From Planctomycetota bacterium (lineage in GTDB: Bacteria; Planctomycetota; Planctomycetia; Pirellulales; PNKZ01): 64,000 bases of DNA. Shown piece after piece: positions 9,725-19,089 of the stretch (positions are counted from its first letter, which is position 1; the number at the start of each line of letters is the position of its first letter). The stretch lies in NCBI GenBank assembly GCA_018242585.1, contig JAFEBQ010000029.1, positions 42,286 through 106,285 on the forward strand. Reading direction: 5' to 3'. Below the pieces are notes generated by a model. That model did not search any database, was not told where the DNA came from, and worked only from the letters and a program-made list of their open reading frames with translations. The position numbers were made by a program, and so were the translations under genes.

Positions 9725-9879
9725 ATCGGAATCATGCTCACAATTCCTCGCATTGCGCCCGGCAAAACCGGCATCTTCGGGCCGATTTGTAAGCTACACT
9801 TGCGCGCGTGCGTGTGGGCTTACCGCTGGGGACGGCCGCCGTGCGCGAACCTTCGCGGATTTCCTTGGCCGAGGATGCG

Positions 9880-11301
9880 ATGTCCCACGCGCAGCGCCGT
9901 ATCACGCAACATGCCTCGTTGTTGGGCCTGATTCTCCACTGCCTTGACACCGTGGCCATCGTCGCCGGCCTGTACGCCGCGGCCTGGTATGCGGGCGTCA
10001 CGGTCGAGCAGCATTGCTTGCTGGCGGCCGCGGCCGCGCTGATTGTGTTCAACCTGGCGTCCGAGGTGATCGGCCTGTACCGAAGCTGGCACGCCGCGCC
10101 GATGTTGCACGAGTTCCGCTGCGTGGCGCTGACCTGGTTGGCCACGTTTCCGGCGCTGCTGCTGGCGGGCTTCCTCACCGGCCAGCTTGCCGGCATCGAA
10201 GCCGCGCTCACCCAGCGCGGGGCGATTGCCTGGCTGTTGGTGACGCCGCTAGTGTTGGTGACGTTGCGCGGCAGTTGGCGGTTGTATCAAAGCTGGCAGC
10301 GCTGCCGCGGTCGCAATCTGCGCGGCCTGGCGATTGTCGGCGCGAACGAACTCGGCTTTCAGTTGGTGCGCAACATTCAGCGCGCCCCGTGGACGGGCGT
10401 GAAGCTGGAAGGCTTCTATGACGATCGGCCGGCGCATCGCCGCGTCGAGCTGCCCGCCGACGTGGGGGCGTGCGTGGGGAACATCGACCAGCTTGTGGCC
10501 GATGCTCAGCAGGGAAAGGTACACATGATCTTCATCACGCTGCCGCTGCGGGCCGAACGGCGCGTGCAGGCGGTGCTCAAAGCCTTGGCCGACACGACCG
10601 CCTCGGTCTACATCGTGCCGGACTTCTTTGTCTTTGATTTGCACCACGCTCGCTGGACCAACATCGGCGGGCTGCCGGCGGTGAGCGTTTCGGAGAACCC
10701 GTTCTATGGTGTCGACGGCGCGATCAAGCGGTTGCTCGACGTGATGGTGGGCTCGGCCATGCTCGCGGCCTTGGCGTTGCCGATGGCGCTCATCGCTTTG
10801 GCGATCAAGCTCACGTCGCGCGGGCCGGTGCTGTTCAAGCAAACACGCTATGGTCTGGATGGCCGGCCGATCGCGGTTTGGAAGTTTCGCAGCATGGGCA
10901 CCGCGGACAATGGCCCGGTCGTCGTTCAGGCCACTAAGAACGACCCACGGGTGACGCAGCTGGGGGCGATCTTGCGACGGACGTCGCTCGACGAGCTGCC
11001 GCAACTGTTCAACGTGCTGCAAGGGACCATGTCACTGGTCGGCCCGCGCCCGCATGCGACGGCGCACAACGAGCTGTATCGCAAGCAGATCGACGGCTAC
11101 ATGCTGCGTCACAAGGTCAAGCCAGGCATTACCGGATTGGCCCAGGTGAACGGCTGGCGCGGCGAGACCGACACGTTCGAGAAAATGCAAAAGCGCGTCG
11201 AATGCGACCACGAGTATATTCGCAACTGGTCGCCGTGGCTCGATCTGAAGATTCTGGCCCGCACGGTGCTGACCGTGCTGGGGCGGCAGAACGCTTATTG
11301 A
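9880..11301 (+). CDS. Undecaprenyl-phosphate sugar phosphotransferase (WcaJ/WbaP family)
   Basis: A membrane initiating transferase of about 473 aa that would load a sugar-1-phosphate onto undecaprenyl phosphate for exopolysaccharide or O-antigen synthesis. Four or five hydrophobic helices fill the first 150 aa, then a CoA-binding-like Rossmann region (AIVGANELGFQLVRNIQ), another helix (VMVGSAMLAALALPMALIALAI) and the catalytic domain with KFRSMG, RRTSLDELPQLFNVL, MSLVGPRP and PGITGLAQVNGWRGET, all hallmark motifs of the family. The ATG at 9880 preceded by GAGG is preferred; a GTG at 9808 would add 24 aa. It is not in a visible polysaccharide cluster. It ends convergently against the BBP7 gene, separated by a hairpin repeat. 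Confidence 0.93.
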   Translation: MSHAQRRITQHASLLGLILHCLDTVAIVAGLYAAAWYAGVTVEQHCLLAAAAALIVFNLASEVIGLYRSWHAAPMLHEFRCVALTWLATFPALLLAGFLTGQLAGIEAALTQRGAIAWLLVTPLVLVTLRGSWRLYQSWQRCRGRNLRGLAIVGANELGFQLVRNIQRAPWTGVKLEGFYDDRPAHRRVELPADVGACVGNIDQLVADAQQGKVHMIFITLPLRAERRVQAVLKALADTTASVYIVPDFFVFDLHHARWTNIGGLPAVSVSENPFYGVDGAIKRLLDVMVGSAMLAALALPMALIALAIKLTSRGPVLFKQTRYGLDGRPIAVWKFRSMGTADNGPVVVQATKNDPRVTQLGAILRRTSLDELPQLFNVLQGTMSLVGPRPHATAHNELYRKQIDGYMLRHKVKPGITGLAQVNGWRGETDTFEKMQKRVECDHEYIRNWSPWLDLKILARTVLTVLGRQNAY

Positions 11302-11426
11302 GGAAACGATAAAGTGGAAACGATAAACGATAAAGTGATACGGCAACTCGCGTGTTAACTCGCGGTCAACGAAGTCGCGAACAGGCATTTACTTTATCGT
11401 TTACACTTCATCGTTCATCGTTTCCT
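11301..11426. repeat. Inverted repeat between convergent genes, possible bidirectional terminator
   Basis: The left arm (11301-11337) is built of GGAAACGATAAA/ACGATAAAGTG units, and the right arm (11391-11426) is its imperfect reverse complement, with matching blocks of 10 and 12 bp. The arms start in the stop codon of the transferase and end in the stop codon of the BBP7 gene, so the element fills the whole intergenic gap. Confidence 0.7.
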
Positions 11427-13527
11427 AGTATCCAAACTGCATGCCCGTCGTCGCGCCGTGCAGGATCAGCGAGTTCGCCGAGTGGACGCTTTGGATGTAG
11501 CCGTAGTCGGCGGCGAAGTACGGCAGTTGGTTGTCGGCCAGAGCGATGTTGCTGATGCCCACCGCGCGATAAGAGATGTACGCGCTGATTCGAGGTGTGA
11601 TCTGGCACGACGTGCCGACGTCGACCTGGCCCAACAGGCTGACCGTGGGCTTGTAAGCCGACAGATCAAACCCGCCGGTGCCGCCGTCGGCGCATTCGCA
11701 GTGCAGGTGTGACTGCGACTGAATCGCGTTGCCGAACACGCCCACTTTGGGCATGGCGTACAAACGCCAGCGCGGCGTAATCAGGTATTGAATCCGCGCG
11801 CCGGTCTGGCCGCCGATCAGGTCGTTTCGCACGCTGACCTTGTAGTCGGCCACGTTGCCGCCGTCGTATTGGTCGAACGTGGTGCCGCCGATGGCCGAGC
11901 GATATTGAGTCGCTTCGCGAAAGTGGAACCAGCGGATGCCGGCAATGCCCAGCAGACTCCAGCGCGTGGTCGGTTCGATCTGCTGTTCGAGCCAGTTGAC
12001 TTCCAGGTTCCAGGTCTCGTCGGTGCGGTTGATCTGCTGCTGGTGCGCGGCGTCGAAGTACAAGCTGGCCGGCCGATTGTCGATGATCACCGGGCCGCCG
12101 GTGTCGAAATCGACCGTGCTATAAATATTGTCCGGGCCGGTGTAGGTCTTGCTGGCGTGGAAGTTGTCGAGCATCCAGAACGAGCCTTCGATGGCCGAGG
12201 TCGGCCGCACGACGCGCCCCAGCCGCACTTCATAGCCCGGCCGGTACTGCTGGTCGACGCTGTCGCGAGTGTTCAGCACACCGGCGTTGATGTCGGGGTT
12301 CAGGTACGCCAAGTTTCGGCTGTTGACCTGTGAACGGGTCATGGCCAGCGCGCCGAGCGCGCCGAACCAACGCCCCGGTCGGCCACTCACGAAGGGATCG
12401 CCTTCGTACACTGGCGCTGGTTCTTCCACCGGGGCCGGATAGCTGGGGACCGGATCGTCCACCGGTGGCCCAGCGTCGAAGCCGCCAATCATCGGTGGCC
12501 CGTAAGCGCGAGGCGCAAAGCGGGGTATCCGGCCGCCGGGCAAGGGGAGCGATGGAAACGTGCCGCCGTCGAATGGTCCAGCACCGACGGGGCCGCCCAT
12601 CATGGGGCCGGCTCCAACCGCCGGACCAGCATCGATGGTCGGACCAAGTGCCGCCGGGGCAGGCGCGGCGACAATCGGCCCTCCGCTGGAGGCCGGGCCG
12701 TAGGTTGGCGTCGGCACCATTGAGGGGGCGAGCGGAGCGCCGCCGGACACCGTGCCACCGACTGCGGGATCGCCCACCGAATAATCAATGTCGCTCGGCG
12801 CCCCATACGAGCCGCCATACATCATGCCGCGATGCCGGCGCAGCAGCGGCATCTTGGGCAACCTGACGCCCGAGCCCATTGCGCCGTACCCGTAGCCCGA
12901 GCCACCGTCGTAAGCCGGCCCGCCATAGGCGGGGCCGCTGGCGTAACCAACGCCGGGGTCGGCGGCCTCGGGGGCAGGATTCGCGTTTGCTGGCGCAACC
13001 GAGGGGCTGATCGGTGGCCCGACCGGAGCATTTGTCGTGTAGGGTGCGGCCCCGTTGTAAGGAAGAGCGCCGTAGAGTGGACCGCCAGCGTAGGGAGCTG
13101 TTGCGCTCCAAGGGGCCAGCGTGCCGCGCGGAACTGACTCGGCTGGCGGAATGGCGGCGCCACGGTTGTAAGGCGCGGCTGGCTGCTGTTGCCAAAGATT
13201 CGCGGCCGGCCCGCTGGGCGACATGAGAGGCGTGCGGCGCACGCCATAGCCGGGCATTGTCGGCGTGCTCGGCACGACTCCGCTGGGTGTGCCGAGAGGA
13301 ACCACTTCCGTGTTCGGAGATGTCGGAATGCCAGCGTAGGGGGCATTCTGCCCGCCGCGCCACGGCGGCGCTATCGGCGGCGCGGCCAATGCGCCGCCGC
13401 TAAAACCTCCCGCGCCGTAGTTGCCATAGCCGACGCCCGGCGGGTAACTCGGCGCGGATGGCACGCCTTGAGCGCTCGCCGAGGCGGCGCACAGCGAAAC
13501 CATCCCGAAGGCCAGCAACTTGCGCAT
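11425..13527 (-). CDS. BBP7-family outer-membrane beta-barrel protein
   Basis: About 700 aa from the ATG at 13527, which directly opens a signal peptide (MRKLLAFGMVSLCAASASAQ). The next 380 aa are Pro/Gly/Ala/Tyr-rich and low in complexity (GYGNYGAGG, PAYGGPAYDGGSGYGYG), probably disordered. The C-terminal 300 aa (from about WFGALGALAMTRSQV) alternate polar and aromatic strands (ARIQYLITPRWRLYAMPKVGVFG) and end GMQFGY with the terminal aromatic expected for outer-membrane barrels. This layout matches the planctomycete BBP7 family, whose function is unknown. A cell-surface structural or porin-like role is inference. Confidence 0.85.
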   Translation of the reverse strand: MRKLLAFGMVSLCAASASAQGVPSAPSYPPGVGYGNYGAGGFSGGALAAPPIAPPWRGGQNAPYAGIPTSPNTEVVPLGTPSGVVPSTPTMPGYGVRRTPLMSPSGPAANLWQQQPAAPYNRGAAIPPAESVPRGTLAPWSATAPYAGGPLYGALPYNGAAPYTTNAPVGPPISPSVAPANANPAPEAADPGVGYASGPAYGGPAYDGGSGYGYGAMGSGVRLPKMPLLRRHRGMMYGGSYGAPSDIDYSVGDPAVGGTVSGGAPLAPSMVPTPTYGPASSGGPIVAAPAPAALGPTIDAGPAVGAGPMMGGPVGAGPFDGGTFPSLPLPGGRIPRFAPRAYGPPMIGGFDAGPPVDDPVPSYPAPVEEPAPVYEGDPFVSGRPGRWFGALGALAMTRSQVNSRNLAYLNPDINAGVLNTRDSVDQQYRPGYEVRLGRVVRPTSAIEGSFWMLDNFHASKTYTGPDNIYSTVDFDTGGPVIIDNRPASLYFDAAHQQQINRTDETWNLEVNWLEQQIEPTTRWSLLGIAGIRWFHFREATQYRSAIGGTTFDQYDGGNVADYKVSVRNDLIGGQTGARIQYLITPRWRLYAMPKVGVFGNAIQSQSHLHCECADGGTGGFDLSAYKPTVSLLGQVDVGTSCQITPRISAYISYRAVGISNIALADNQLPYFAADYGYIQSVHSANSLILHGATTGMQFGY

Positions 13528-13697
13528 GAGATTCACACGGGTCCGGTAGACGGGCAATCGAGACGTGACCGTCGCGCGACGGCGAACGGGCGGGCGAGCT
13601 AGCAGTTCGATGCGCGCACTCGATGAGCCAGGGCGCAGCGACCAGCGCTCCTCGTCTCTATCGGTTGTGCCGTTTCTGCGGCTTGAAGAAACTGCGC

Positions 13698-15941
13698 CTA
13701 GCTAGCACGCGGCGCGTTGGTGATGGCGGCCGCCGGAGCGGCCAGCGACTCTTTGACCGCGATGCCGCTCTGTTGCGCGGCAAGCAACTGCTCGATCAAG
13801 CGCGCGATGCGCACGGCCGCGACTTCGCAGGGAATGCCGCGCTGGTGGATGTTCGAGATCAGGTTCCGCCGCGCGTCGGTGTGCCCCGGCCGAGGTCGAT
13901 AGGCCAGGTAAGCCGACAAGCTTTCGGCCGTCGCCAGCCCCGGACGTTCGCCGATCAGTAGCAGCACGACCTCGGGCTCGACGAGCGCGCCGATTTCGTT
14001 CATTAGCCCAACGCGGGCGTGACGGACGAAGCAGACGGGGCCAGTCGTCCAGCGGCGCGAGGTAAACTCGTTCATCAACGCGGGCAAGAGCGCCGGAATC
14101 TGCCGCCGCACGGCCGCCGCCGACAATCCGTCGCCGATTACTACTTGAATGGTCGCACCGCGCTGGCAATGTTCGACAAGGAGCGTTCGGCCAGATTCGC
14201 TCAGGCTTCGCCCCAGGTCGGGTCGCAACAGATATTCGTGCTTGGTTCTGGCGGCGCTCGACACCTCGAACAGCCCGAATCGCTCGCTCAGTTCGCCGCC
14301 GAAATCGCGGGCAATGTCGATCTCGTCGCGCACCGCGTCGAGGGCCGCGGCATGGTCCTCGCGCAATTCGAGCTGCACTGTCGAAGGATACGACGTGCCA
14401 CTCGAACCGGTGAAGATTCGCGCCGGTGTCCGCGCACCCAAATCCGCGGGCAGCTCGATCGCCCTGCTGGCCCGAATGGCTGACGATGGCACGGCAGGCG
14501 GCGTAGTGGTTAACGCGGGCAGGTTCGCCGGCTCGCGTCCGGCCACGACCGATTCGATGGTCGCCAGCCACGGCCGTCGATTCCGATCATCGGGCAACAA
14601 CCGTCGTCCGTCGCGCATCAGGCCACGCGCTTCGAGCCAGGCTTCAAACTCGGGCGCGGGGCGCAAGCCGAACAATTCGCGCATCGCGGCCGTGTCGTGA
14701 AAGCTAGTCGATTGGTAGTGGAGCATCACGTCGTCGGCGCAGGGCACCCCCATGAAGTAGTTGCAGCCCGCGGCCGTCAGCAACGCCAGCAAGTTGTCGG
14801 CCGAGTTCTGGTCGGCGGCGGCGTGGTTGGTGTAACAGACGTCGCAGCCCATCGGCAGCCCGAGTAGCTTGCCCATGAAGTGGTCTTCAAGGCCGGCGCG
14901 GGTGATCTGTCGCTCGTCGTACAGGTATTCCGGCCCGATGAAGCCCACGACCGTGTTGACCAGCAGCGGCGAGAACTCGCGGGCGATTCCATAGGCCCGG
15001 GCTTCGAGCGTCACCTGATCGACGCCCTGATGCGCGCCGGCCGACAGGGCGCTTCCTTGCCCGGTCTCGAAGTACATCACGTCCTCGCCGACCCAGGGAA
15101 TGCCGCGGCGACGATGCTCTTCGAGCACGCGCTCGCGCCCTTCGCCAAGCAGCGCCAGGTTCACGCCGAAGCTGTCGTTGGCACCCTGCGTGCCGGCGAT
15201 CGACTGGAACAGCAAATCGACCGGCGCGCCGCGTTCGAGGCAAGCCAGTTGCGTGCTGATGTGCGCCAGGCAACAGGCTTGTGTCGGCACGCCGAGTGTC
15301 GTAATCAGCCGGTCAAGCCCGCGCAGCACGGCTTCGACCGAGTCGACTGATTCAGCGGCCGGATTGACGCCAATCACGGCGTCGCCACAACCAAACAGCA
15401 GACCATCGACCGCCGACAGTAAAATACCCGCCAGATCATCGGCCGGATGGTTCGGCTGCACGCGGACGGCCAGCACGCCGCGCTGGCCCAACGTGTTGCG
15501 CAGTCGGCTGACATTGCGGATGCGTGAAGCCGCCAGGATCAAATCCTGGTTGCTCATCAACTTGGCGACGGCCGCGGCCATCTCGGGCGTGATGGCCCGT
15601 TGCAGGTTGCATATCTCGGCACTGTCGGCCGGCGACGCGAGGATCAGGTTGCGGAACTCGCCGACCGTCAGCGTGCGAATGGCGGCGAAGGCCCGCTGGT
15701 CGTAGCGGTCAAGGATCAGCCGGCTGACTTCATCGCCATCGGGGGCGACAACCGGCTGGTCGACGAACGTGTGCAACGGCACATCGGCCAGGGCCCAGCG
15801 GGCGGCCACTCGTTCGCGCTGGCTAGTGGCCGCCAGCCCGGCCAACTGGTCGCCGGACTTTTCCTCGTTGGCTTTGGCCAGCAACTCGCGCAAATCGGCA
15901 AAGTGAAACCGCTGGCCGCGAATCACTGCCTGGTACGACAC
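13698..15941 (-). CDS. Ethanolamine ammonia-lyase, EutB-EutC fusion
   Basis: A single 747-aa frame carries both subunits of the adenosylcobalamin-dependent enzyme that splits ethanolamine into acetaldehyde and ammonia. Residues 1 to about 460 are EutB: MSNQDLILAASRIRNVSRLR, FGCGDAVIGVNPA, GTQGANDSFGVNLALL and GEDVMYFETGQGSALS, the last holding the expected substrate Glu. A linker of about 45 aa rich in Ala/Pro/Thr follows. EutC runs from about 505 (LGARTPARIFTGSSGTSYP) to about 735 (RPRPGHTDARRNLISNIHQRG). The start is GTG at 15941 with a GAGGA site 8 bp upstream. No reactivase (eutA), microcompartment shell or aldehyde dehydrogenase gene is adjacent; mogA lies 68 bp upstream on the same strand. 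The subunits are separate genes in the well-studied systems, so the fusion is notable. There is no frameshift sign. Confidence 0.92.
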   Translation of the reverse strand: MSYQAVIRGQRFHFADLRELLAKANEEKSGDQLAGLAATSQRERVAARWALADVPLHTFVDQPVVAPDGDEVSRLILDRYDQRAFAAIRTLTVGEFRNLILASPADSAEICNLQRAITPEMAAAVAKLMSNQDLILAASRIRNVSRLRNTLGQRGVLAVRVQPNHPADDLAGILLSAVDGLLFGCGDAVIGVNPAAESVDSVEAVLRGLDRLITTLGVPTQACCLAHISTQLACLERGAPVDLLFQSIAGTQGANDSFGVNLALLGEGRERVLEEHRRRGIPWVGEDVMYFETGQGSALSAGAHQGVDQVTLEARAYGIAREFSPLLVNTVVGFIGPEYLYDERQITRAGLEDHFMGKLLGLPMGCDVCYTNHAAADQNSADNLLALLTAAGCNYFMGVPCADDVMLHYQSTSFHDTAAMRELFGLRPAPEFEAWLEARGLMRDGRRLLPDDRNRRPWLATIESVVAGREPANLPALTTTPPAVPSSAIRASRAIELPADLGARTPARIFTGSSGTSYPSTVQLELREDHAAALDAVRDEIDIARDFGGELSERFGLFEVSSAARTKHEYLLRPDLGRSLSESGRTLLVEHCQRGATIQVVIGDGLSAAAVRRQIPALLPALMNEFTSRRWTTGPVCFVRHARVGLMNEIGALVEPEVVLLLIGERPGLATAESLSAYLAYRPRPGHTDARRNLISNIHQRGIPCEVAAVRIARLIEQLLAAQQSGIAVKESLAAPAAAITNAPRAS

Positions 15942-16009
15942 GGTTGATTCCTCGGATGGTCCCAGAGTGTGAAACCACTGGGCTGGTGTTACGCGCGCGG
16001 CGCGGCAAG

Positions 16010-16519
16010 TTACTTCAAGGCTTCGCGGCGCAGGTGGCCGAGTTCGGGAATGATCAGCTTGTCCATCGCCAGCGCCACGCCGTTCGGCGAGCCAGGCATG
16101 GTCAACACGATGGTCTGGTGGATCAAGCCGCCGACGGCGCGGCTGAGCATGGCGGCCGCGCCGACTTGTTCAAAGCTGAGCATTCTCAGCAACTCGCCGT
16201 AGCCGGGAAGCGGCTTGGTGAGCAACTGGCTGACAGTCTCGCAAGTCTGATCACGCGAGCCGAGACCAGTGCCGCCGGTCATCAAGATGGCGTCGACGTC
16301 GTCGCGCGCGACCAGTTGCAACAACAAAGCGCGCATCGGCCCGGGCTCGTCGCGAGTGATATGTCGACAAGCGATCGGGTGTCCATTGTCGGTCAGTCGC
16401 TCGACAATGGCCGCACCGCCGGTGTCGTTATCGAGCGTGCGCGTGTCGCTGACGGTAATGATCGCACAGCGCACCTGGCGCGGCGCTTCGGCCCGGTGGG
16501 CTTGGGTGGAACTGCTCAT
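16010..16519 (-). CDS. MogA/MoaB-family molybdenum cofactor protein
   Basis: About 169 aa. Residues from 18 on match the molybdopterin-binding fold: CAIITVSDTRT, DDVDAILMTGGTGLGSRDQT and VLTMPGSPNGVALAMDKLI. The enzyme family adenylylates molybdopterin (MogA), or MoaB may play a related role. The ATG at 16519 follows an AGGC-rich site and is preferred over an upstream in-frame start at 16582. It is upstream of eutBC in the same direction; a functional link is not obvious, and other moa/moe genes are not in the window. Confidence 0.92.
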   Translation of the reverse strand: MSSSTQAHRAEAPRQVRCAIITVSDTRTLDNDTGGAAIVERLTDNGHPIACRHITRDEPGPMRALLLQLVARDDVDAILMTGGTGLGSRDQTCETVSQLLTKPLPGYGELLRMLSFEQVGAAAMLSRAVGGLIHQTIVLTMPGSPNGVALAMDKLIIPELGHLRREALK

Positions 16520-16877
16520 GGCGGTTGCCTGGGTGGGGTGGTGATTTGGAGGCGGAACTTCGCCCGGTCCCTGGGCGTCCAATCTAGCGGATCGTCGTCC
16601 GGCCCGCGGCCCAGGCTGCGCGGTGCAATTGTTACGAGCCGCAGAGCCTGAAAAACCGGGCCGATGTCACGATTTGGCCCCGGAAAACCAGGGGGCTGCC
16701 GGAACGGCGCATTGCCGAGCCGGCGAAAACCTCCGTATATTAGAAAGAGTTGCGTGCCGGTGCCAACCAGGGGCCGGCCGCGACGGTTCGATGGCATCCG
16801 TGCTTGCCGGCCGCCGCGGGGGGCGACCTTTTCTGGCACACCATCAGCGGGAGATGGTCCCGAGGGACCAGCGTCCG
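16520..16877. other. Divergent intergenic region
   Basis: About 360 bp between mogA (leftward) and the HEAT-repeat gene (rightward), so it should hold both promoters. An AT-rich TATATTAG near 16735 is a possible -10 element for the rightward gene, but no convincing -35 was found. Confidence 0.4.
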
Positions 16878-18122
16878 ATGAGTCTTAAGCGATATTCGCC
16901 GAGCGACGCCCGAGGGCGGTGGTGTTACGGTGCGCTGGCGGCGTGCTTGATGCTGCTGCCGACCTCGCTCGAGGCGGCCGAGCATTACGTGCTGCAACTT
17001 GCCAGTGGTGGCCGGCTGGAAGGGGAACTGCTCAATCCGACCGAAGCGCCGCGGACCAAGTATCAGCTTCGCCTGGCTGACGGCAGCGAGCTGACCTTCG
17101 ACCGGGAACAGGTGCGCGAAGCCACCAAGCTGCGCCCCGAGGAACTCGAATACCAGAAGATCCTGCACCAGTTTCCCGACACGGCCGAGGGGCACTGGAA
17201 GTTGTCGGAATGGTGCCGCGAGCACAACTTGTACGATATTCGCAAGAAGCATCTCGAGCGGATCATCGAACTCGACACCGATCACGCCGATGCCCGGCGG
17301 CTGTTGGGCTATTCCAAGGTTGACGGCGCGTGGAAGACGCAAGCCCAGATCATGACCGAGCGGGGCTATGTCGAATACAAAGGCAAGTGGCGATTGCGTC
17401 AGGAAGTCGAGATCGCCGAGGAAGCGCGCAAGCAAGAGTTGGCCGAAAAGGCCTGGGCCACCACGCTGAAGCGGTGGCGCGAATGGCTGGACGTGCCTGA
17501 CCGACAGAACGAAGCCCGCCGCAAGTTTGGCGACGTTTCCGATCCGGCGGCCATTCCGGCGCTGAAGCGGATGTTCGAGCAGGAGCGTCTGGAAGCGGTG
17601 CGGAACATGTACGTCGACGCGCTGGCCCGGATGAATCACCCGCTGGCTTGGCAGATGTTGGCCGAATATTCGCTGCTGGACCCGTCGCCTGAAGTGCGGG
17701 CCAATTGCCTGGATTTGCTCGACGATCAGCCGCGACCTTCGATCGTGTCGTTTTTTATCAGTCGGCTGAATGGTAAATACGACAATACGATCGTCAACCG
17801 GGCGGCGTTGGGCTTGAAGCGGATGAAAGACACGACGTCCATGGGGCCGTTGATCGAGGCGCTGAACACAACGCACACTTATCAGGTTTCGGCCGGCGCG
17901 GCGGGGCAGTATTCGGCGTCGTTCGGCCCGAACGGCGGCGGATTCGCCATGAATAATAACCAGCCCAAGTCACAGACCGTCATGCTGAACAACGAAGCCG
18001 TGCTCGACGCGCTGTTGACCATGAGCAATGGCGTGAACTTCAACTATGACAAAGGCGCCTGGAAGCGCTGGTTTGAAACCCAACGCCGCACGTCCAAGCT
18101 CGACGCCCGACGAGGAACCTGA
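16878..18122 (+). CDS. Secreted HEAT-repeat-like protein
   Basis: About 414 aa. The ATG at 16878 precedes a signal peptide (GALAACLMLLPTSLEAAE). Residues 35-75 resemble a small beta module (LQLASGGRLEGELL...LRLADGSELTF). Residues 85-140 look TPR-like (FPDTAEGHWKLSEWCREH). Residues about 205-330 carry HEAT-like helical pairs (DPAAIPALKRMF, SPEVRANCLDLLDD). A Gly/Asn/Gln-rich tail follows. It is of the exported planctomycete repeat-protein type; the partner is unknown. A dispersed hairpin repeat begins 16 bp after the stop. Confidence 0.7.
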   Translation: MSLKRYSPSDARGRWCYGALAACLMLLPTSLEAAEHYVLQLASGGRLEGELLNPTEAPRTKYQLRLADGSELTFDREQVREATKLRPEELEYQKILHQFPDTAEGHWKLSEWCREHNLYDIRKKHLERIIELDTDHADARRLLGYSKVDGAWKTQAQIMTERGYVEYKGKWRLRQEVEIAEEARKQELAEKAWATTLKRWREWLDVPDRQNEARRKFGDVSDPAAIPALKRMFEQERLEAVRNMYVDALARMNHPLAWQMLAEYSLLDPSPEVRANCLDLLDDQPRPSIVSFFISRLNGKYDNTIVNRAALGLKRMKDTTSMGPLIEALNTTHTYQVSAGAAGQYSASFGPNGGGFAMNNNQPKSQTVMLNNEAVLDALLTMSNGVNFNYDKGAWKRWFETQRRTSKLDARRGT

Positions 18123-18138
18123 CGCCGAGGGGGATTTA

Positions 18139-18324
18139 GCCACGGAGACACTGAGGCACGGAGTAGATGTGAATGACCAATGTTCAAGCACCAATGACCA
18201 ATAATGCGAAGGAGCCGGCTATCCTTTATTGGTCATTGGGATTTGGACATTGAGGCTTAGCTTCCCTACTTTCTCCTCTTCCTTCTCCGTGCCACCCTCC
18301 GTGTCTCTGTGCCTCCGTGGCAAA
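18139..18324. repeat. GCCACGGAG/ATGACCAATG hairpin repeat, copy 1
   Basis: The outer arms are GCCACGGAG...CACTGAG and CTGTGCCTCCGTGGC; the inner arms are AATGACCAATG units against TTGGTCATTGGGATTTGGAC. The whole can fold into one long imperfect hairpin. It lies between convergent genes. Confidence 0.85.
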
Positions 18325-18409
18325 TCAGCTCAGCAAAAGAAAAAGCTCGGCATCCTTCCGCCAGGATGCCGAGCTTCGTTTGTTTTTCAGGCTTGCTCGT
18401 GGTTGCGGC

Positions 18410-18646
18410 TTACCGGTGGTAGCCGAGCGACTTGATCACTTCGAGCATCTCTTCGTACGTGACGAACCGGCGCCGGTGCATCAGCTTGTAGTTGTCGATG
18501 GCGTTGCCGAGTTCCTGGGCATCTGGCGAGAGCTCGGCGTGGCTGTCGGCGAACTGCCGACGTTCGCGACCACTCAACGGCAGCGAAGGGCCACCGTGGC
18601 GGCGTTCGATAAAGGGCTTGGCCGACGTGTTCGAGGCCATCGACAT
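18410..18646 (-). CDS. Small conserved-looking hypothetical protein
   Basis: About 78 aa. Three ATGs cluster at 18652, 18646 and 18640; an AGGAG site fits the one at 18646 (about 7 bp). The N-terminal half is polar and basic (KPFIERRHGGPSLPLSGRERRQF); the C-terminal half is predicted helical (ELGNAIDNYKLMHRRRFVTYEEMLEVIKSLGY). No transmembrane segment, signal peptide or metal motif is present. The balanced composition and good ribosome site support a real gene. No function can be assigned. Confidence 0.65.
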   Translation of the reverse strand: MSMASNTSAKPFIERRHGGPSLPLSGRERRQFADSHAELSPDAQELGNAIDNYKLMHRRRFVTYEEMLEVIKSLGYHR

Positions 18647-18877
18647 AGGCATACTCCTCTGCAAAGTAAGTTCCGTGACCCCCGCGGGTCTGCTGCTGGT
18701 GGCCCGATCGTCGGGATTGCCCCGTTGAGGAGGCAAGTTCCACCAGGAAACCTTACGACGCAGTTAGCCCCCGGTCAAAACGACGGCCGCCAAGTCGCGG
18801 CCTTTCACACGGCGGCAGTTTAACGGTTGTAACGACCGAGCCTGAGCCGTCGACTTGGGGGCTGGTAACGGCCCGCT

Positions 18878-19089
18878 TAGAGCAATTCTCAGAACACTGT
18901 AGCATGGGTGGCCCCAGGTGCTTGCACCTGGGTGGCCGAAGGCCACAAGAAACCTCGAGCGCCGTCCCGCGCGAGTGGCAAGTTTCTACTTGGGTTACGC
19001 GTGCCCATCGAGTTTCTTGTTGCTGCGCAACACCGATGGCTAAGCCATCGGCGCCACCCAAGACGCTAGAACGTCGTGAGGCACGCTTA
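18878..19089. repeat. TA-ended MITE, 212-bp subfamily, copy 2
   Basis: Exactly as long as the copy at 9513 and largely identical, with the same hairpin chain. Its right-hand TA (19088-19089) is the first two bases of the stop codon of the leftward TPR gene. Confidence 0.85.

Noticed and set aside
15942..16009. Possible cobalamin riboswitch before the B12-dependent lyase gene
   Set aside because: The gap to mogA is only 68 bp, too short, and no B12-box-like sequence is present.
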